Assembly: GCF_030282825.1 (NCBI RefSeq)
Contig: NZ_JASTZU010000018.1
Span: 248,001 to 312,000 of the forward strand
Source: Aquibacillus rhizosphaerae
Lineage (GTDB): Bacteria > Bacillota > Bacilli > Bacillales > Amphibacillaceae
Direction of reading: 5' to 3'
Length of the DNA stretch: 64,000 nt
The notes under the pieces are model-generated. The model did not search any database and had not been told where the DNA came from. It saw only the letters and a program-made list of their open reading frames with translations. Position numbers and translations under genes: made by a program. Position 1 is the first letter of the stretch, and the number at the start of each line of letters is the position of its first letter. Shown here in pieces: positions 52,690 through 61,242 of this stretch.

Positions 52690-53328
52690 ATGAAAAAAAT
52701 GAACCATTACATTGATTCCGTATTTAACAATCAAGATGAATTATTAGAGGAAGTTATTTCATCTATAAAACAAAACGGTATGCCTTCTATTTCCGTGTCT
52801 CGATCTTCCGGAAAACTACTTACCATGCTAGTTTCCATTTCGGGAGCTAAAAACGTTCTAGAAATAGGCGCACTTGGAGGCTTAAGTGGAATTTGTCTAG
52901 CAAGAGGATTTGGTAAAGATGGAACATTAACTTCCCTTGAATTAGAGGGAAAATACGCTGAGCTAGCACAAAGTAATCTATCGAAAGCTGGTTTTGGTAA
53001 TCAAGTTTCCTATTTGACCGGTCCTGCTTTAAATAGTCTCGATAGATTAGTTGCAGAAAAAAAACAGTTTGATTTTTTCTTTATTGATGCAGACAAAGAA
53101 AACTATGAGAATTACTTGGAGTTTTGTATTAAATTAGCAGAACCAGGTGCTCTTATTATTGCTGATAACGTACTTGCAGGGGGGAGTGTTGTAGATCACG
53201 AAACTAAACCGAAACGCTATACTGAATTCATGAAACAATTCAATGAAACAGTGGCTAATCACCCACAATTAGAGTCACTCCTGATTCCTATTGGGGATGG
53301 AATGAACGTTTCAATTGTAACGAAATAG
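52690..53328 (+). CDS. SAM-dependent O-methyltransferase (YrrM-like)
   Basis: A 212-residue O-methyltransferase of the caffeoyl-CoA/catechol type. The SAM site is VLEIGALGGLSGICLARGF (about residues 57-75); the acidic end LTSLELEGKYAELA binds ribose; FDFFFIDADKENYENY and IIADNVLAGGSV carry the metal and catalytic residues. The substrate is unknown. The ATG follows GAAAGGAGAATATTA, and a terminator follows at 53366-53393. Confidence 0.88.
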   Translation: MKKMNHYIDSVFNNQDELLEEVISSIKQNGMPSISVSRSSGKLLTMLVSISGAKNVLEIGALGGLSGICLARGFGKDGTLTSLELEGKYAELAQSNLSKAGFGNQVSYLTGPALNSLDRLVAEKKQFDFFFIDADKENYENYLEFCIKLAEPGALIIADNVLAGGSVVDHETKPKRYTEFMKQFNETVANHPQLESLLIPIGDGMNVSIVTK

Positions 53329-53365
53329 ATAGCATGTGTCATTCATTTAGAAACTTCATATATTT

Positions 53366-53393
53366 AAGCAATCATTCTTTATGATTGCTTTTT
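53366..53393 (+). terminator. Terminator of the O-methyltransferase gene
   Basis: AAGCAATCAT and ATGATTGCTT around a 5-base loop, followed by TTTCTTTTTA. Confidence 0.9.
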
Positions 53394-53704
53394 CTTTTTA
53401 AGAATCCATAAATCACCTTCTTCATTAAATATTTCCTAATGAAAATACGTTGACAAAACGTTTACTATTAAATAAATGTATATTGTTATAAAAAGAAAAT
53501 CCACTTCTATAAAATCTCATAGAGTAAATTTTATATTATACATCGGCTGATTTTTTAAACACTAAAAACTACCTCACAAGGAGTAAGTTGTTGTCCGTCA
53601 ATTGAAGAGAATAGGTTCAAAAAGATATTGGTGCTTAAGTGAGAAACTCATGAACAAAAGACAGGAGTAATCTGTAACTATACCCCCGCCCTAAGCTATG
53701 TAAG
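53394..53704. other. Intergenic region with a promoter-like sequence
   Basis: About 310 bases. TTGACA at about 53450 with a spaced TATATT-like box (and a weak cre-like AAAACGTTTACT) reads to the right, but no ORF lies downstream before the convergent gene at 53705. A short RNA cannot be ruled out. No terminator for the gene at 53705 was seen. Confidence 0.35.
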
Positions 53705-54778
53705 TTAGTCCACTGTAATTTTTAAATGTTGTTCTATTGCTTTCTCCCCTTCGTCTTCTACTACATATTCACCTTGTAAGTTTTTACCCTTTTCACCATA
53801 TACCTCAATCATGTATGTACTCATTTCATTTTGACTATTTGTTGGATCCATCATAATATTAATCTCATAATCAGTTAAATTCTTAATTCGATCATCTTTT
53901 TCAGGATCCGCTAAATATATGACCCCTGTACCGTCTGGATTTACTGTGGTTGATCCTTGAAAACCTGTCGTAATGTAGTTAGGAATTGATGCTTGAGCCT
54001 GCACAGTTGCTTCTTCAATAATGTTACTCTCAAATTTCACAACTAGAAAATCCTCAACCTTCTCGATTGTTGGCTCTAGCCTAACATTCGTTGACCCGAT
54101 GTCTTCAGGAATATCCCATTCTGGTTTTGTGATTGAAAAGCTATGGTTACTTCCATCTATTATAACGGTTTTGTTAAAAGATGCTTTTTTAAGAATCTTT
54201 TCATCACTACCATCATAGTAAATCTCTGCAAAATCTCCTGTTAATCCGTCTGAATAATACTTCTTTACCTCTTCTGAAGACTGGGCCCCTACTCGGAATG
54301 AAAGTTCTAAGTGAAGGGCCCCTTCATAATCATCTGGAAAGCCACCTTCCAGTTCAAAAGACCCGGATTCTTCGACGATAGCTTGATCATCACCACCAAT
54401 GATTGTTCCATTTACTGCATCTGTATATAGTTGAATGCGTGAATCTGGTAATAGATTTGTCGTACCTTTGACAATAATTTTATTACCTGTAATTTCAAAG
54501 TCTCCCTTAAACCATACATTCATATCTCCCTGATCATCTGGTCCATTGTTTATTTCAAAGGTTACTTCTTCCGTAGCTTCTTGATCCTCATTATCTGTTC
54601 CATCTTTTTTACCTGCACCTTCTGTCTTTACATTTTCAGATTCTATTTTTGCAATCGTTTTTTGATGCTCTTCTTCTGATACATCACTTGCTTTTTCCTC
54701 TGTATCATTACATGCTGTTAATATAGTTAAAAACAGCGCTAAAAATAGAATACTAAACTTTCTCCAACCTTTTTTCAT
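53705..54778 (-). CDS. Secreted lipoprotein of unknown function
   Basis: A 357-residue lipoprotein. It begins MKKGWRKFSILFLALFLTIL and has the lipobox LTAC at about residues 20-23. An acidic disordered stretch (about 25-75) precedes two beta-rich domains, the first around VWFKGDFEITGNKIIVKGTT and LPDSRIQLYTDAVNG, the second from about 195 to the end. This resembles cell-surface Ig-like modules but no family is certain. The ATG at 54776-54778 follows AGGGG; an upstream ATG in frame lacks a site. Not in an operon. Confidence 0.7.
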   Translation of the reverse strand: MKKGWRKFSILFLALFLTILTACNDTEEKASDVSEEEHQKTIAKIESENVKTEGAGKKDGTDNEDQEATEEVTFEINNGPDDQGDMNVWFKGDFEITGNKIIVKGTTNLLPDSRIQLYTDAVNGTIIGGDDQAIVEESGSFELEGGFPDDYEGALHLELSFRVGAQSSEEVKKYYSDGLTGDFAEIYYDGSDEKILKKASFNKTVIIDGSNHSFSITKPEWDIPEDIGSTNVRLEPTIEKVEDFLVVKFESNIIEEATVQAQASIPNYITTGFQGSTTVNPDGTGVIYLADPEKDDRIKNLTDYEINIMMDPTNSQNEMSTYMIEVYGEKGKNLQGEYVVEDEGEKAIEQHLKITVD

Positions 54779-55493
54779 TACAACAACCCCTATGTATATT
54801 AATATTAATATTAATATAATAGACTTAAATCCGAGCATCATTCAACAGGACTATATACTTATATTCCTTGAAATTCAAGATGTTCCAATATTTTCTTGTT
54901 TATGAAATCCTCTAGGTCTCCTCTTCCGTCATTAAAAAGCAAACTTTACTTTATAGTTACTTAATCCTTGTTTTACTTTTATAATTGACCTGTTTGATTT
55001 TTCGTACAAAAAGCCTTAGCTTTACTTGCTTTTAAAAGCTATATTAGGATATAAGCTGCACCCTGCTACATCCAGTTGCTACCAAGCACTTACTCTTTTA
55101 AAATATTTTTTCAGAAGTTTAGTTAGATAATGTTGCAGCAACAAATTGAATTGAAAAGTCATTTAAGAAGATTAGATTCAAAAGAAAAATAGGTGGAGGT
55201 TGTTAATCATAAACTCCAAGTACTCTAAATTTAGTTGATATTGATAAACTAATCCACCCATAGACTTTATTCCACAACACAATAAAGTGCTAAGACTTTA
55301 TCCGTAAAGATGACTTAGTTCATGTTTCACAACAATTTTTACCGCATTTCTGTTATATGTATATATTTCAATTTCCCTAAAATTAATATTTAATTATAAT
55401 GACAATTAATGATGTTGTTAGTCCTTCTGTGGGAGAAAATTAACTATATTATTACGGTTAAACTTTTTAACCGGGACATGTCTTGCTGTACAA
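54779..55493. other. Long intergenic region, mostly featureless
   Basis: About 715 bases. A small hairpin CGGTTAAactttTTAACCG lies at about 55455-55473. A 20-codon ORF (MLQQQIELKSHLRRLDSKEK, at about 55131) is protein-like but lacks a ribosome binding site and may be the end of a lost gene. No other structure was seen. Confidence 0.4.
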
Positions 55494-55531
55494 AAATAAA
55501 CGACCTCAGCTAAGTACTGAGATCATTTATT
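55494..55531 (-). terminator. Terminator of the DsbA/FrnE-like gene
   Basis: AAATAAAcGAcCTCAG and CTGAGaTCaTTTATT; on the minus strand the hairpin ends in TTTATTTTTG. Confidence 0.8.
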
Positions 55532-55565
55532 AGCAACTTAGTGTCACTCTGTTCTTTGCCTCTTT

Positions 55566-56201
55566 TTAAGATTCATTTTCTGCGATTATTTTTTCCAATG
55601 CTTGTACAAAAACCTCTGTAGGCTGTGCCCCATTGAGGGAGTACTTTTTATCAATGAGAAAGAATGGTACGCCAGTAATGCGATAGTCAGTTGCTAGTTG
55701 TTCATCTGCACGAACTTCTTCCGTCATCTCGTCAGTAGCTAGCATATTCGCTACTGCATCTCGATCCAAGCCAACTTCAACAGCTAATTTTGTTAATGTT
55801 TTGTGGTCTCCAATGTGCTTCGACTCTGTAAAATAAGCATGTAAAATTCTTTCCGTCATTTCTTTCATGAGGCCATGCTTTTTAGCAAAAACGACCAAAC
55901 GATGAGCATCAAATGTATTGGTTAAAATGAGTGTATCTAAATGATAGTCTAACCCTGCCTCTTTGGCCATTTGGACCATGTTTTGCGTATTTGCTTTCGC
56001 TTGCTCGATGCTCATTCCATATTTCTTAGCTAACATCTCGTACATGTTTCCTTTTATATCACGTTCCGCTGTTGGATCTAACTCGAAACATCTATAGGTA
56101 ACTTCAATTGGATGGTTAATTTTTTCAATAGCATCTTCCAGATGCTTTTTGCCAATATAGCAAAACGGTCAAGCAAAGTCTGTCCACATTTCAATATGCA
56201 T
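55566..56201 (-). CDS. DsbA/FrnE-like thioredoxin-fold protein with in-frame TGA at the first active-site position
   Basis: One frame of 211 codons, broken only by a TGA at 56169-56171. The ATG at 56199-56201 follows GGAGGGATTACT. The N-terminus is MHIEMWTDFA-TGA-PFCYIGKKHLE, where relatives have DFxCPFCYIGK. So the TGA replaces exactly the first cysteine of the CxxC redox motif. The rest continues without damage: RCFELDPTAERDIKGNMYEM, ILTNTFDAHRLVVFAKKHG and ITGVPFFLIDKKYSLNGAQP, with the cis-proline loop GVPFF. This can be a selenoprotein with a UxxC motif, or a gene killed by one nonsense mutation. An internal start at 56045 would make a piece without the active site. No sel genes lie in the window. 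Confidence 0.7.
56130..56146 (-). other. Possible bacterial SECIS-like hairpin downstream of the TGA
   Basis: On the minus strand AGCATC-TGGAA-GATGCT forms a 6-bp stem with a G-containing loop. The loop starts 28 bases after the TGA, within the 16-37 base range described for bacterial SECIS elements. It overlaps normal coding (KKHLEDA), so it may be chance. Confidence 0.35.
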
Positions 56202-56357
56202 AGTAATCCCTCCATTTACAATCTAATGACTATTGTACCAAAAATATTAAACTTTTAGTCAAAAGATGCTTGTAATGGCCTAGTTGTGCATAAAAACGGA
56301 GGACAGTCACTTCCGTATGGTTAAAGTATCGAAAGTCCATTTCAATTCCAGAATTTA

Positions 56358-56411
56358 AAAAAGTGTCAAGCACCAAAATGAACATTTGTCCACTGTAGTG
56401 TTTGACACTTT
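56358..56411. repeat. Dispersed hairpin repeat, copy 2 (GTGTCA...TGACAC)
   Basis: AAAGTGTCAAGCACC at the left end and GTTTGACACTTT at the right, with an inner spacer. Same terminal motif as 36110-36161. It lies between two leftward genes and partly beside a terminator. Confidence 0.6.
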
Positions 56412-56433
56412 AACCAATTTCTTTAACATCTAT

Positions 56434-56456
56434 AAAAGAAAGCATGAGAGCTTTCC
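56434..56456 (-). terminator. Terminator of the sugar ABC operon
   Basis: GAAAGC and GCTTTC around a 6-base loop, followed on the minus strand by TTTTATAG, seven bases after the mmsB stop. Confidence 0.7.
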
Positions 56457-56462
56457 ATTAGA

Positions 56463-57635
56463 TTATGCTTTTTGTCGACGGGTCATTACGTCAAATATAA
56501 CTGCCAAGGCTAGTACGCCACCGCGAATCATATATTGTGGGGCGATTCCTACTCCCATCAAATTCATTCCGTTTGTTAAAGTAGCCATTACCACCGCACC
56601 AATAACAGCTCCTGTTACTTTACCAACTCCACCTGCAGCGGACACACCGCCTACAAACGCTGCTGCTATCGCATCCAGCTCAAATAATGTTCCAGCAGTT
56701 GTGGTAGCGGATTGTAACCGTGCTGTAAACAAAATCCCAGATAGCGCTGATAGCATCCCCATCGAACCGAATACTAGGAATGTTATTTTACTAACGTTTA
56801 TACCACTAAGATGCGCAGCTTCTGGGTTACTACCTACAGCATAAATATGTCTTCCTATTACTGTTTTTGTTGTAACGAAATGGTAAACAATGACAACTAA
56901 TAGGATAATCACAACTGTCCAAGAGATTCCGTTATAACCAGCTAATAACCACGTAAAATACGCGATAATTGTTGAGACAAAAATTAACTGTATAATGAAC
57001 ATTGGTTTTGAAACCACATCGAAATTATACTTTATTTTATTTTTACGACTATTTATAGAACTGAAAATATAAAGTAAGATACCGACCGCACCTAGAAGTA
57101 AAGAAAGTAAATGTAGTCCACCTACTTGTGCAATGGAAGGAATATAACCATTCCCGATCGCATTAAAAGCTTCATTGTCTACATTGATGGTTCCGGATCT
57201 TTCTGTTACTAGTAAGATTGCTCCACGGTAGATCAACCATCCTGCTAACGTCGCAACAAAGGCAGGGATTCCAACTTTTGCTACTAAAAAGCCTGTTACG
57301 GAACCGGCAAGAATACCTAGTACAAGAACAATTGGGATAACGATAAATACTGGCACACCGTTTAATAGTAAGATTGCGGCTATTGCACCAAGGAAACCAG
57401 CTAAGAAACCAATGGACAAGTCTATATGGCGTATAACAATGACAAGCATGACACCGACAGCTAATACCGCAATATACCCTGATGCATCTAGTAGATTACT
57501 AATATTTCGAGAAGACATAAATAATCCATCTGTCAGAATCGTAAATGTAACCATAATGATAAATAAAGCAATGTACATTCCATAATCACGAATATTATGT
57601 TTAACGACTTGCTTTGCTTCTTTTAACAAATTCAT
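56463..57635 (-). CDS. mmsB: Multiple monosaccharide ABC transporter permease
   Basis: A 390-residue permease with about 10 membrane helices of the XylH/RbsC/GguB type. The signature region is LAVGVMLVIVIRHIDLSIGF then LAGFLGAIAA (about 75-105), and VGIPAFVATLAGWLIYRGAI is typical of the MmsB/GguB branch. A periplasmic-loop insert (about 195-225) agrees with that branch. It is the last gene of chvE-mmsA-mmsB, only 12 bases after mmsA, with a terminator behind it. The ATG follows GGAGGTAGTTTGT. Confidence 0.88.
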   Translation of the reverse strand: MNLLKEAKQVVKHNIRDYGMYIALFIIMVTFTILTDGLFMSSRNISNLLDASGYIAVLAVGVMLVIVIRHIDLSIGFLAGFLGAIAAILLLNGVPVFIVIPIVLVLGILAGSVTGFLVAKVGIPAFVATLAGWLIYRGAILLVTERSGTINVDNEAFNAIGNGYIPSIAQVGGLHLLSLLLGAVGILLYIFSSINSRKNKIKYNFDVVSKPMFIIQLIFVSTIIAYFTWLLAGYNGISWTVVIILLVVIVYHFVTTKTVIGRHIYAVGSNPEAAHLSGINVSKITFLVFGSMGMLSALSGILFTARLQSATTTAGTLFELDAIAAAFVGGVSAAGGVGKVTGAVIGAVVMATLTNGMNLMGVGIAPQYMIRGGVLALAVIFDVMTRRQKA

Positions 57636-57647
57636 ACAAACTACCTC

Positions 57648-59168
57648 CTATTGCGTCGCAAGCTGCATTATCTTTTCTTGACTTGCTTCCTCTGATGACA
57701 ATACACCTTTTATTTCACCATCCGCCATGATGTAAACACGATTACTCATTCCCAGGATTTCCCCAAGCTCAGAAGAAATCATAATAATGCTCATTCCTTT
57801 TTCGATCAGTTCATTCATAACAGTATAAATTTCAAATTTAGCCCCAACATCAATACCTCGAGTTGGTTCATCCAGAATCAATAGTTTTGGACTTACAAAA
57901 AGCCACTTTCCTAAAGAAACCTTTTGTTGATTACCACCACTCAGATTACCAACCAGTTGTTGAATCGATGGTGTTTTAATACCTAATGATGCTCTATATT
58001 CTTCCGCGACTTTAATTTCTTCGTTTTCATTCACGAATCCATTAGCGGAGATTCCTTTTAAATTACCAGCAGAGATATTACTTTTAATATCCTGCAACAA
58101 AAATAATCCATTGCCCTTTCTGTCTTCGGTCACATAAGCAATACCCGCTTTAATGGCATCGCTTGTATGTTTATAGTTGGCTAGCATTCCATCCACAAAC
58201 AAATCACCTTGTAACTTATAATTCTTTGCATTTCCAAAAATACTTTGTGCAAGCTCCGTTCTCCCTGCCCCCATTAATCCAGCAATCCCGATTATTTCAC
58301 CTTGTTTAACGTGAATATTGACATCTTTTGCTACATGGCGCCCTATCTTAGGGTCGTACGCTGACCAATTGACTAATTCTAAGATTTTCTTCCCGATTTC
58401 TTTCTTCGCTCTTTTTGGATAAATTTTACCAATGTCTCGACCAACCATATTTTTTATAATTGCTGCTTCCGTAACCTCACCTTTAGAAGCATCCAATGTA
58501 CACATTGTTTCCCCATCTCGGAGTATTGTTGCTTTATCTGCAATGGCAATGACTTCTTTTAGCTTGTGAGAAATCATGATGCTCGTGATCCCTTGCTCTT
58601 TTAAAAGTCTTAGCAAATCCAATAGATTCTCACTATCATCTTCGTTAAGTGCAGCAGTTGGCTCATCCAGAATGAGTAGTTTTACTTCCTTACTCAAGGC
58701 TTTAGCAATTTCAACTAATTGCTGTTTACCTACGCCAAGTTCCTTTATTAGTATTTCTGGATTTACTTTTAGTTTCACTTTTTCAAGTAATTGCTTTGAT
58801 TGAACAATTGCTTCATTCCAGTCTAAAATGCCGCCATTCTGTATTTCGTTATTAATAAAGATATTTTCATAAACGGCGAGATCAGGAAATAGTGCAAGCT
58901 CTTGATAGATAATCGCAATACCAACATCAACGCTATCACTTATTCTATTGAACTTCTGTACATTACCATTAAACACGATATCTCCTTCATACGTTCCATA
59001 AGGATAAACACCGCTAAGCACCTTCATCAATGTAGATTTTCCAGCTCCATTTTCACCTACAAGACAGTGAATTTCTCCTCTTTTCACTTTAAAATTCACA
59101 TTAGATAACGCCTTTACACCAGGAAATTCTTTCGATATCTGGTTCATCTCTAAAATATAATCGCTCAT
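57648..59168 (-). CDS. mmsA: Multiple monosaccharide ABC transporter ATP-binding protein
   Basis: A 506-residue double ATPase of the RbsA/XylG/GguA type. The first domain has the Walker A LVGENGAGKSTLMKVLSG, signature GVGKQQLVEIAKAL and Walker B LLILDEPTAAL. The second has the degenerate Walker A GLMGAGRTELAQSIFG, typical of this class, and signature LSGGNQQKVSLGKWL with LLILDEPTRGID. It powers sugar uptake through MmsB. The ATG at 59166-59168 follows AAGGAGG; an in-frame GTG further up has no own site. A strong hairpin separates it from chvE. Confidence 0.92.
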   Translation of the reverse strand: MSDYILEMNQISKEFPGVKALSNVNFKVKRGEIHCLVGENGAGKSTLMKVLSGVYPYGTYEGDIVFNGNVQKFNRISDSVDVGIAIIYQELALFPDLAVYENIFINNEIQNGGILDWNEAIVQSKQLLEKVKLKVNPEILIKELGVGKQQLVEIAKALSKEVKLLILDEPTAALNEDDSENLLDLLRLLKEQGITSIMISHKLKEVIAIADKATILRDGETMCTLDASKGEVTEAAIIKNMVGRDIGKIYPKRAKKEIGKKILELVNWSAYDPKIGRHVAKDVNIHVKQGEIIGIAGLMGAGRTELAQSIFGNAKNYKLQGDLFVDGMLANYKHTSDAIKAGIAYVTEDRKGNGLFLLQDIKSNISAGNLKGISANGFVNENEEIKVAEEYRASLGIKTPSIQQLVGNLSGGNQQKVSLGKWLFVSPKLLILDEPTRGIDVGAKFEIYTVMNELIEKGMSIIMISSELGEILGMSNRVYIMADGEIKGVLSSEEASQEKIMQLATQ

Positions 59169-59206
59169 GTTATGCCTCCTTAACCAGACCACTTAACACT
59201 TACTTA

Positions 59207-59238
59207 CGGAATAGTGATAGATTTCTATCACTATTCCG
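59207..59238 (-). other. Intra-operon stem-loop between chvE and mmsA
   Basis: CGGAATAGTGATAGA (59207-59221) and TCTATCACTATTCCG (59224-59238), a 15-bp perfect stem with no U-tract. It probably protects the chvE mRNA or partly stops transcription so that more binding protein than transporter is made (inference). Confidence 0.7.
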
Positions 59239-59252
59239 CTTGGAACATTCTT

Positions 59253-60356
59253 TTATTCTAAACCAGTGAATTCACTTGCTTCATAGTATCCTGAGTCAAC
59301 GATTTCTGCTTTCACGTTGTCTTTATCTACACTAATAACATCTGATTGTTTTGCAGGAACTTCAATTGATCCATTATCATAAGTACCTGTTGTTTCTGGT
59401 GTATCACCGTCTAGGATTGTTAATGCCATATCCATCGCATCTTTAACTAGCGTACGAACATCTTTAAACACCGTCATAGACTGTTTGCCGTCGATAATGT
59501 ATTGGATCGAAGCTTTTGTAGCATCTTGACCAGAAATTACATAGCTTGTAATTGCACTGTCCCCAGAGAATACGTCAGCAATTGCACGAGCTGTATCATC
59601 ATTTGGTCCAAGGATCGCGATATCGCCTTTCATGTCATCCCCAGCTGCAGTTAAGTGTGTTTCTGCTTTATTTTTCGCTTCTGCTGGATCCCAACCAGTT
59701 GTAAGCTGACTTACGATTTTACTCATTTCCTCACGCGTTAACTCTGCTTTATCCTGTAAAGTTTCTGCTTCGCTTGAGTTTGCAATTACAAATGTTCCAT
59801 CTGCAATCTTTGGTTGAAGAACATTCCATGCCCCTTCGAAGAACAAGAATGCGTTATTGTCTGTTGCTGCACCAGCATATAGGTACAATGGAATTCCAGA
59901 TCCTTCTGAATGATCAACTAAATATTGAGCTTGTGCTGCACCTACCGCTACACTGTCGAATGTTACATAGTAATCAACTGCGTCTGTATTTGTAATTAGT
60001 CGGTCGTAAGAAATAACTGTAATATCTTCGTCTTTTGCAGCTTCAACTGCACCACCAGCTGAATCACCATCAACAGGTGTAATGATTAATACATCAATAC
60101 CTTTACTGATCAATGTGTTAACGTTTTCTTTTTCCTTAGCAGAAGAACCTTGACTAAATAAAATTTCAGCTGAGTAATCAGATTCACCGATCGCCTCTTT
60201 AAATCTCTCTTCATCTTGGACCCATCTTTGTTCATCTTTTGTTGGTAATACAATCCCTACGCTAAGATCACCACTTCCCCCAGTACTACTACTACAACCT
60301 GCAACAATCAGGACAAACATAATGGCAACTAATAAAACAGGAATAAACTTTTTCAA
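59253..60356 (-). CDS. chvE: Sugar ABC transporter substrate-binding lipoprotein, ChvE-like
   Basis: A 367-residue lipoprotein. After the start LKKFIPVLLVAIMFVLIVAG the lipobox cysteine lies in VAGCSSS. The binding-protein body (Peripla_BP_4) follows ChvE: SVGIVLPTKDEQRWVQDEER, LISKGIDVLIITPVDGDSAG, ISYDRLITNTDAVDYYVTFD, DNNAFLFFEGAWNVLQPKI and YVISGQDATKASIQYIIDGK. ChvE-type proteins bind glucose, galactose, xylose or arabinose. The start is TTG at 60354-60356, eight bases after GAGAGGGG; an earlier TTG overlaps that site. A cre site lies upstream at 60424-60437. First gene of the operon. Confidence 0.88.
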   Translation of the reverse strand: MKKFIPVLLVAIMFVLIVAGCSSSTGGSGDLSVGIVLPTKDEQRWVQDEERFKEAIGESDYSAEILFSQGSSAKEKENVNTLISKGIDVLIITPVDGDSAGGAVEAAKDEDITVISYDRLITNTDAVDYYVTFDSVAVGAAQAQYLVDHSEGSGIPLYLYAGAATDNNAFLFFEGAWNVLQPKIADGTFVIANSSEAETLQDKAELTREEMSKIVSQLTTGWDPAEAKNKAETHLTAAGDDMKGDIAILGPNDDTARAIADVFSGDSAITSYVISGQDATKASIQYIIDGKQSMTVFKDVRTLVKDAMDMALTILDGDTPETTGTYDNGSIEVPAKQSDVISVDKDNVKAEIVDSGYYEASEFTGLE

Positions 60357-60423
60357 CTTTTTAACCCCTCTCAAAGCCTTTTGTATTTACTTACAAGCCT
60401 AATATATCATCCCTCATAATTAG

Positions 60424-60437
60424 CGAAAACGCTTACT
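60424..60437. promoter_or_regulatory. cre site (CcpA) upstream of chvE
   Basis: CGAAAACGCTTACT matches the consensus TGWAARCGYTWNCW except at its first base. It lies about 70 bases upstream of the chvE start, so sugar uptake is probably under catabolite repression, as with the pectinase. Confidence 0.65.
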
Positions 60438-60510
60438 TATAGTAAAAAATTATTATTCGTCTGTACTTTTTTAACATTGAAAATTCTATCCACAACAGAA
60501 ATTGCATTAG

Positions 60511-60543
60511 AAAAGGCTTAGAGAAATTTCTTCTCTAAGCCTT
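60511..60543 (-). terminator. Terminator overlapping the stop codon of the 166-residue membrane protein
   Basis: AAGGCTTAGAGAA (60513-60525) and TTCTCTAAGCCTT (60531-60543); on the minus strand it is followed by TTCTAATG. The stop TAG (60535-60537) is within the stem. Confidence 0.75.
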
Positions 60544-61035
60544 GAGTTTTACTTGTTTGTTCCTATTAGCTAAACTGCTTGATTTTCCCTTCACCTCTTC
60601 TAAAGATGCTGCATAGTTGAGCGTATCAATCAAAATTATTGACGTAAATACTAATAGCATAAAATACGAAAATAATTTGACTTCGATAAATATTAGCCCT
60701 ACTAGTAATAGTTGGAAAAACCCCAAAAAGATTTTTAAAAACATAAGTGGCTTGGTACCCATTTCATTATAGGTAACTAAATTGGTAATCCCCATCCAAA
60801 GTAAGAATGAACAGCCAACGACATACATGATGAAAGATAATAGAACATTACCTAGATTACTAAATTGTTCAGTATTAGAATTTAACCCATAACCATCTTT
60901 TATAAAATTTAAAAAAGACATATTTACTATATCTCCAGATAGTTTTTGTGCAACAATCGCTAACGCTAAGCTAACAATAATCGTTACGAGTTGATTGACG
61001 TTATCAGAAAACAATTCTTTACCATACTTCACCAT
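60535..61035 (-). CDS. Membrane protein of unknown function, 166 residues
   Basis: Four hydrophobic helices: about 14-30 (QLVTIIVSLALAIVAQKLSG), 62-86 (LLSFIMYVVGCSFLLWMGIT), 98-118 (FLKIFLGFFQLLLVGLIFIE) and 120-140 (LFSYFMLLVFTSIILIDTLN), with a basic tail. The ATG at 61033-61035 is eight bases after AGGAGG; the GTG upstream overlaps that site. Not recognised. It sits between the two sugar-binding genes but is probably transcribed alone. Confidence 0.65.
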   Translation of the reverse strand: MVKYGKELFSDNVNQLVTIIVSLALAIVAQKLSGDIVNMSFLNFIKDGYGLNSNTEQFSNLGNVLLSFIMYVVGCSFLLWMGITNLVTYNEMGTKPLMFLKIFLGFFQLLLVGLIFIEVKLFSYFMLLVFTSIILIDTLNYAASLEEVKGKSSSLANRNKQVKLKA

Positions 61036-61242
61036 TAACGGCACCTCCTACTTTTACTCTATGAAGAAAAGTAGAAAGATACGACAACTCTATCAAAATT
61101 TATGATAGATTTTATCAGCACTCTTTTGCATGAATTTTAAAAGGGAAAATAACTTTGCATTAAATATAGATTCGTAGCAATAAGTTTCCAACTATAAAAT
61201 CATCTACATAAAAAAAACAAACCACAACAAGAGGAAGACTCC

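Noticed and set aside
53440-53500. TTGACA promoter-like sequence reading right into an empty region
   Set aside because: No ORF or terminator follows; in AT-rich DNA such boxes arise by chance.
55131-55193. 20-codon ORF MLQQQIELKSHLRRLDSKEK
   Set aside because: No ribosome binding site and too short to judge, although the string is protein-like.
56145-56168. Hairpin TTTTGC/GCAAAA immediately after the TGA as SECIS
   Set aside because: It begins only three bases after the TGA and its loop lacks the expected early G, so the 56130-56146 hairpin is the better candidate.
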